Source: Candidatus Altarchaeales archaeon WOR_SM1_86-2 (GTDB taxonomy: Archaea; Altiarchaeota; Altiarchaeia; IMC4; MCBC01). From it: a stretch of DNA of 8,785 nucleotides. Position numbers and translations under genes: made by a program. Shown here in pieces: positions 5,788-8,785 of this stretch. Below the pieces are notes generated by a model. It searched no databases. It was not told the DNA's origin and worked only from the letters and a program-made list of their open reading frames with translations. The stretch covers positions 1 to 8,785 of the forward strand of contig MCBC01000040.1 of assembly GCA_001723855.1 (NCBI GenBank), in the 5' to 3' direction. Every line of letters begins with the position of its first letter. Positions within the stretch are counted from its first letter, which is position 1.

Positions 5788-6834
5788 ATGACTAAAAAGG
5801 AATTAACCGCAAAAAATTTCGATGATACTTATTACAATATAAGAGAGATTCTTGAAAATGCAAGAACCACCGTATACAAAGCCGTGAACTTCATGATGGT
5901 TCAGGCATACTGGAATATAGGGAGAGTTATCGTTGAAGACGAGCAGAAAGGAAAAGGGAGAGCGGATTACGGCAGGTATTTACTAAAAGATTTATCTGAA
6001 CGGCTTACCAAAGATTATGGCAAGGGCTTTGATGAATCAAACCTGAGAAATATCAGAAAATTTTATTTAACATTCCCAAACTGTGACGCACTGCGTCACG
6101 AATTAAGCTGGACGCATTACCGGCTGCTTTTGAGAGTGGAAAAAGACGATGCTCGAAGCTTTTACATGATTGAGTCCATACACAACAACTGGAGTACAAG
6201 AGAACTTGAGAGGCAGATAAACTCCCTCCTTTATGAGAGGATTGCTCTTAGCAGGGATAAAGAAAAAGTAAAGGAATTAGCAGTGAAAGGTAATGAAATC
6301 CAGGCGCCGAAAGATATTATAAAAGACCCGTATGTTCTTGAGTTTCTCGGTCTGGATGGAAACGAAAGATACCTTGAAAAAGATCTTGAGCAGGCATTGA
6401 CAGATAAATTACAGAAGTTTCTCCTTGAGCTTGGGCGCGGATTTTCTTTTGTATCGCGCCAGAAAAGAATCACGCTTGACGGCGACCATTTCTACATTGA
6501 CCTTGTTTTCTACAACTACCTCCTGAAGTGTTTTATTTTAATTGACTTAAAAGCCGGTAAACTCACCCACCAGGACATCGGGCAGATGGATTTTTACGTC
6601 AGGTACTTTGAGAAGGAAGAAAAACAAAAGAGAGACAACCCAACCATCGGATTAATATTATGCACAGGCAAAAACGAAACAATGGTGAAATACACACTGC
6701 TTGAAGACAGCCGGCAGGTGTTCGCATCTAAATACAAATTATACTTACCCTCAGAAGAGGAACTAAAAAGAGAGCTGACAAAAGAACGACAACTAATAGA
6801 AATGGAAAGACGACTAAAGGATAACACACAGTGA
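5788..6834 (+). CDS. DUF1016 / YhcG-family PDDEXK nuclease
   Basis: 348 residues, full length for the family. The N-terminal DUF1016 part (about 12-150) has the typical VQAYWNIGRVIVEDEQKGKG, YGRYLLKDLSERL, and the SWTHYRLLLRV signature (about 107-117). The C-terminal part (about 175-325) is a PD-(D/E)xK nuclease fold: FYIDLVFYNYLLKCFILIDL runs into DLK at 253-255, giving D238 and the D-x-K pair, with an aspartate where most relatives have ELK; then HQDIGQMDFYVRYFE and PTIGLILC. The family is a predicted DNA nuclease found in defence and mobile gene pools and sometimes paired with restriction systems; its target is not settled. No modification gene is adjacent, so it appears solitary. It lies between the two platform elements, opposite in direction to both cassettes. 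Confidence 0.92.
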   Translation: MTKKELTAKNFDDTYYNIREILENARTTVYKAVNFMMVQAYWNIGRVIVEDEQKGKGRADYGRYLLKDLSERLTKDYGKGFDESNLRNIRKFYLTFPNCDALRHELSWTHYRLLLRVEKDDARSFYMIESIHNNWSTRELERQINSLLYERIALSRDKEKVKELAVKGNEIQAPKDIIKDPYVLEFLGLDGNERYLEKDLEQALTDKLQKFLLELGRGFSFVSRQKRITLDGDHFYIDLVFYNYLLKCFILIDLKAGKLTHQDIGQMDFYVRYFEKEEKQKRDNPTIGLILCTGKNETMVKYTLLEDSRQVFASKYKLYLPSEEELKRELTKERQLIEMERRLKDNTQ

Positions 6835-6897
6835 ATTTCATGAAACAAGCTCTCCTTTAAAGGCTGTGGATAAAACCGAATGTTCTAAAATCCTAAA

Positions 6898-6948
6898 ACA
6901 TAAAATAAAGAATAAATCAAACGGAACAGATTTGAGGGGGGGATAACG
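6898..6948. repeat. Platform left part, copy 2 (contains 29-bp core 6903-6931)
   Basis: 51 bases, one mismatch to 4343-4393 (G instead of T within the G-run). The sequence before it (after the DUF1016 stop) is unrelated to that before copy 1, so the repeat has a sharp left edge. The short spacer 6835-6897 also contains the perfect palindromes TTTCATGAAA and CCTTTAAAGG. Confidence 0.9.
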
Positions 6949-7024
6949 GAAGAAGGATTGCGAAGTTGCAACCGTAGGGAGCAATTTGGATGAGCGATAG
7001 CGAATCGTAAATCCTTTGTTAGAC
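6941..7024 (-). other. attC-like folded recombination site, cassette 2
   Basis: Outer TAAC 6944-6947 pairs with GTTA 7018-7021; second stem AAGGATT 6953-6959 with AATCCTT 7010-7016; CGA 6961-6963 can pair with TCG 7005-7007; inner stem AAGTTGC 6963-6969 with GCAATTT 6981-6987 (one G-T pair), loop of 11, so A6963 cannot be in both of the last two. Spacers between outer and second stem are 5 and 1, as in site 1 (4 and 1). The box GTTAGAC at 7018-7024 fits the integron core GTTRRRY exactly; GGATAAC on the other side does not fit RYYYAAC fully. A second GTTAGAC follows at 7031-7037 inside the hairpin GGGTC-GTTA-GACCC. Confidence 0.62.
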
Positions 7025-7062
7025 GGGGTCGTTAGACCCGAACGGAGCGTAGCGGAGTGAGA

Positions 7063-7081
7063 GTGCGAATGAAGGAACATT
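7063..7081. repeat. Cassette 2 inner inverted repeat, left arm
   Basis: GTGCGAATGAAGGAACATT, nearly complementary to 8246-8263 (ATGCGAATTTGGAACATT when reverse-complemented). With the outer GTTAGAC (7018-7024) and GTCTAAC (8267-8273) boxes it brackets the TIR-VapB-VapC genes. The left side is longer by about 37 bases (about 7025-7062), which hold the extra GTTAGAC and a GGAGCGTAGCGGAG-type stretch. Confidence 0.6.
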
Positions 7082-7088
7082 TATATTT

Positions 7089-7517
7089 CTAATTAACTTT
7101 ATTGATTTCTTCTTCAGGTGTCAGCACATCGATAATTTTCACACCTCTTTTTCGTTGTTCGTCATCTAAAGTAATTAATCTCACATTGAATCTTGATGCA
7201 ACAGCAACATATATAGAATCTGCACATCTTATCCTATATCTCGCGGCAATTTCGGATGCAAACATAGCTAAACTTTCATCTATTGGTATCATAGTGATAT
7301 TAGGAACTTTTCTAAACCGCTTAACAAAATTCATTGCTAAGATCTCATTATCTGTTTTGCGTACTATAGCTGCTGACATCTCTGGCAAGATAATTTGAGG
7401 AACTACAATCTCAATATTCTCATTTCTTATCCTATCGATCAATTCTTTGCTATATTCATGATGTTCTTCCCCTTCGACCGCAGAATTTACTATGACGCTT
7501 GCATCTATACAATACAT
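7089..7517 (-). CDS. vapC: PIN-domain ribonuclease, VapC-type toxin
   Basis: 142 residues, normal size for a VapC toxin, a metal-dependent RNase that attacks tRNA or rRNA. The acidic residues expected for a PIN active site are visible: D5 (MYCIDASVIV), E46 (ILPEMSAA), D100 (RCADSIYVAVA) and D118 (LITLDDE). The C-terminal VKIIDVLTPEE is also typical. It is the last gene of a three-gene minus-strand operon: its ATG lies one base after the TAA of the VapB-like gene, so translation is coupled. RNA target cannot be told from sequence. Just past its stop the cassette 2 end box begins, so nothing else is transcribed with it before the folded site. Confidence 0.93.
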   Translation of the reverse strand: MYCIDASVIVNSAVEGEEHHEYSKELIDRIRNENIEIVVPQIILPEMSAAIVRKTDNEILAMNFVKRFRKVPNITMIPIDESLAMFASEIAARYRIRCADSIYVAVASRFNVRLITLDDEQRKRGVKIIDVLTPEEEINKVN

Positions 7518-7518
7518 T

Positions 7519-7713
7519 TTATCTTCTCATTTCAGATATTATCTTCCAGCTAGGTTTATCAGTTACTTTTGCCTTGCTTATCTCTCTACCAACCCTGTAT
7601 AAATCGTCCCAAGCATCAGTTTCTTTTTCAAACTGATGATACATAAGGCGCAATAGTTTTTTTATTTTCATATCTACATACTGATATTTTTCTATCCCAA
7701 TATATGTGCTCAT
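7519..7713 (-). CDS. VapB-like antitoxin
   Basis: 64 residues, small and charged, called from position: directly before a VapC gene, one base apart, and overlapping the stop of the TIR gene by ATGA. I do not recognise a DNA-binding fold with confidence. The N-terminal half (MSTYIGIEKYQYVDMKIKKLLRLMYHQFEKE) could be helical; the C-terminal part (DLYRVGREISKAKVTDKPSWKIISEMRR) has the look of the flexible tail with tryptophan and arginines that antitoxins insert into the PIN active site. Expected role is to bind and block VapC and perhaps repress the operon. It would be lost first on degradation, as in other type II systems; this is family knowledge, not seen here. Confidence 0.75.
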   Translation of the reverse strand: MSTYIGIEKYQYVDMKIKKLLRLMYHQFEKETDAWDDLYRVGREISKAKVTDKPSWKIISEMRR

Positions 7714-8171
7714 TTTTTACTCAAAATGCGTAAAATAAATGCGAAAAATATTATCGTTATTACCAAGGATACAATATCATTTGACTTTGTTTTATGCCTC
7801 TCTAAATATTGAGTTGTAAGATCAATAGCATCCAATGGGCTTAATCTATTGAATCTTATATACTCCATACCTTCAAGTGCACCAACGGGCTTCACGTTGT
7901 CTTCTACAATAGGTATTATTTGTATATTCGCTTTGGACGCATAACCCATCTCTTGATTGACATAAGATGATCTATCTCCATCTCTTGTTAATATTGCTAT
8001 AACAATATCAGAGTCATCTATATTTCTTGTAACTTTTTCCCAAATATCTGTCCCGGGTTGATAGTCCTCATCTGCTATGTATGTCTGAATACCGGCCAAA
8101 TCTAAATTGCTCTTTAGTGTGCTAACGATGTTTCTATCCTTCACACTATGACTTACAAAAACTTTCATCAT
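7710..8171 (-). CDS. TIR-domain protein with C-terminal membrane helix
   Basis: 153 residues. A TIR domain covers about 3-115: KVFVSHSVKDRNIV (box 1), DEDYQPGTDIWEKVTRNIDD, SDIVIAILTRDGDRSSYVNQ and EMGYASKA. E74 in VNQEMGYA sits where TIR NADases have the catalytic glutamate, so NAD+ cleavage or signal-nucleotide production is plausible. Residues 133-149 (IVSLVITIIFFAFILRI) form one hydrophobic helix, placing the TIR domain on the cytoplasmic face of the membrane. The ATG at 8171 (followed by a second ATG) sits about 25 bases from a TATA-like box, suggesting a leaderless message. Its TGA overlaps the VapB-like ATG. No separate sensor or effector gene is seen; either the membrane helix or the VapBC pair may provide the trigger. 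Such TIR proteins act in antiviral abortive responses in other prokaryotes. Confidence 0.9.
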   Translation of the reverse strand: MMKVFVSHSVKDRNIVSTLKSNLDLAGIQTYIADEDYQPGTDIWEKVTRNIDDSDIVIAILTRDGDRSSYVNQEMGYASKANIQIIPIVEDNVKPVGALEGMEYIRFNRLSPLDAIDLTTQYLERHKTKSNDIVSLVITIIFFAFILRILSKK

Positions 8172-8189
8172 ATATAATGTCAGTTTAGA

Positions 8190-8202
8190 TTATTTAATAA
8201 AA
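8190..8202 (-). promoter_or_regulatory. TATA-like box of the TIR-VapB-VapC operon
   Basis: TTTTATTAAATAA on the minus strand, centred about 25 bases before the ATG at 8171. Cassette 2 therefore has its own promoter inside the cassette in addition to any platform promoter. Confidence 0.5.
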
Positions 8203-8245
8203 CTAAATATTAACTAATAAAAGCAATATAACTAAAATCAATTTG

Positions 8246-8263
8246 AATGTTCCAAATTCGCAT
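8246..8263. repeat. Cassette 2 inner inverted repeat, right arm
   Basis: AATGTTCCAAATTCGCAT, partner of 7063-7081. The GTCTAAC box at 8267-8273 follows and overlaps the start of the platform right part. Confidence 0.6.
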
Positions 8264-8270
8264 TTCGTCT

Positions 8271-8379
8271 AACAATGGTATATACGAACTTGTTCTCACG
8301 GACATCCTTCTGGATTAAAGTTAACTTTAATAAATACATTTTTTTGAAAAAAATAAAGAATAAATCAAACGGAACAGAT
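8271..8379. repeat. Platform right part, copy 2 (contains 29-bp core 8351-8379)
   Basis: 109 bases with four differences from 5410-5518. Here the palindrome ATTAAAGTTAACTTTAAT (8314-8331) is perfect over 18 bases; the other copy has one change. The AT-rich stretch 8325-8337 reads as a TATA box on both strands. After the core the sequence changes at once into the 3' end of the Fic gene, whose stop codon is 15 bases away. Confidence 0.9.
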
Positions 8380-8393
8380 GGTGACCACATCTT

Positions 8394-8785
8394 TTATTTT
8401 TGTTTTTTTGTGGACACCTTCTTTAAGGTTTTGTTATATTGTTTGATTAAATATTTTATTGTCGGCCTCAGATTATTATCTTTTGAGTATTCCTTAAGTG
8501 CGCTGTAATACTTTTGCCTGTCCTCTAAAGCAATGTTGATCGGAGGGTACTTATTTCTTATCAATATAAAATTCAGCAGCAGTCTCCCCACTCTCCCGTT
8601 ACCGTCCTGGAACGGGTGAATATGTTCAAATTGATTATGAATTATTGCTGCCAGGATCAACGGCTTGAAATTACTTTTGTTTTCATTATACCATTCAACA
8701 AAATCCCGTAAATAATAATCAAGGTCTTTAACAGGGGCTCCCGAATGCACGATTTCACCCCCGCCATCTCTTATCACTACTTCAA
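8394..8785 (-). CDS. Fic-family AMPylase-type protein, partial (N-terminus beyond window)
   Basis: About 130 C-terminal residues are visible; the frame is open at the right edge (VVIRDGGGEIVHSGAP, a stretch normal just before the Fic core). The active-site motif HPFQDGNGRVGRLL is complete (H-P-F-x-x-G-N-G-R-x-x-R), with the preceding helix LAAIIHNQFEHI, so the enzyme should be able to transfer AMP or another nucleotide or phosphate group to a target protein. After the motif come NFILIRNKYPPINIALEDRQ and YYSALKEYSKD, also usual for Fic. It ends in a basic tail (KKVSTKKQK) with no room for the common C-terminal winged helix. An inhibitory motif, if any, lies outside the window. The stop is 15 bases from the platform repeat and no antitoxin is seen on that side. 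Confidence 0.93.
   Translation of the reverse strand, partial: EVVIRDGGGEIVHSGAPVKDLDYYLRDFVEWYNENKSNFKPLILAAIIHNQFEHIHPFQDGNGRVGRLLLNFILIRNKYPPINIALEDRQKYYSALKEYSKDNNLRPTIKYLIKQYNKTLKKVSTKKQK

Larger units (their letters stand above)
6898..8379 (-). mobile_element. Integron-like platform 2 with TIR-VapB-VapC cassette
   Basis: Same plan as the element at 4343-5518. On the minus strand: platform with TATA-like sequence, CCATTG|TT junction at 8273/8272, three-gene cassette, attC-like site, G|TT junction at 6947/6946, rest of platform. The predicted cassette is 6947-8272 (1326 bp). Bounded by 29-bp core repeats at 6903-6931 and 8351-8379. No recombinase gene inside. Confidence 0.6.

Noticed and set aside
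7025..7075. tRNA or other known RNA gene at the hairpin-rich stretch
   Set aside because: No cloverleaf, T-loop or acceptor pairing could be drawn.
6594..7080. Minus-strand ORFs across the nuclease 3' end and folded site 2
   Set aside because: The first is antisense to the conserved nuclease domain; the second merely spans the repeat and hairpin.
4348..8379. CRISPR array from the four 29-bp repeats
   Set aside because: Copies are separated by about 1.1-1.4 kb with genes between; no spacer-sized intervals and no cas genes.

Overview
The window looks archaeal. It carries ribosomal protein L31e (absent from bacteria), several genes have AT-rich TATA-type boxes about 25-35 bases from the ATG with little or no leader, and an L31e-type housekeeping region sits beside membrane-anchored secreted proteins with pilin-like N-termini. 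The exact lineage cannot be told from this sequence.

Layout. (1) 1-1478, minus strand: two coupled genes for proteins with one N-terminal membrane helix each; the second runs off the left edge. (2) 1488-3713, plus strand: L31e, a seven-helix membrane protein of unknown function and a two-CBS-domain protein, each with its own spacer. (3) 3735-4391, plus: a ribose 1,5-bisphosphate phosphokinase (PhnN) homologue whose P-loop has no usable start codon; an ATG 24 codons upstream is in frame but separated by a TGA. (4) 4343-8785: an accessory region built from repeats, carrying a GNAT acetyltransferase fused to an N-acetylglutamate-synthase-like domain, a small winged-helix-like ORF, a DUF1016/YhcG PDDEXK nuclease, a TIR-membrane / VapB-like / VapC operon, and a Fic protein cut by the right edge.

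The main discovery candidate is the organisation of region 4. Two copies of one flanking platform occur (left parts 4343-4393 and 6898-6948, 50/51 identical; right parts 5410-5518 and 8271-8379, 105/109 identical). Each platform is interrupted at exactly the same AAC/GTT point by a different gene cassette (4392-5411 with GNAT; 6947-8272 with TIR-VapB-VapC). Each cassette has, at its gene-3' end only, a folded site whose stems differ in sequence but keep the same pairing (covariation), and its two ends carry complementary boxes (GTTAGAC/GTCTAAC; GTTGTGTGC/GCACACAAC). On the minus strand the order is TATA-like promoter, G|TT junction, cassette gene in the same direction, attC-like hairpin, G|TT junction, platform remainder. 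This is what integron logic predicts for a cassette inserted by G|TT cleavage, but no integrase is in view and some details differ from classical attC. A 29-bp core of the platform occurs four times (4348, 5490, 6903, 8351), bracketing both platforms; the first copy also supplies the C-terminal codons of phnN.

The cargo (toxin-antitoxin, TIR, Fic, PDDEXK nuclease, acetyltransferase) is typical of mobile defence or cassette pools, so the region is best read as a small archaeal cassette island placed next to ordinary chromosomal genes.
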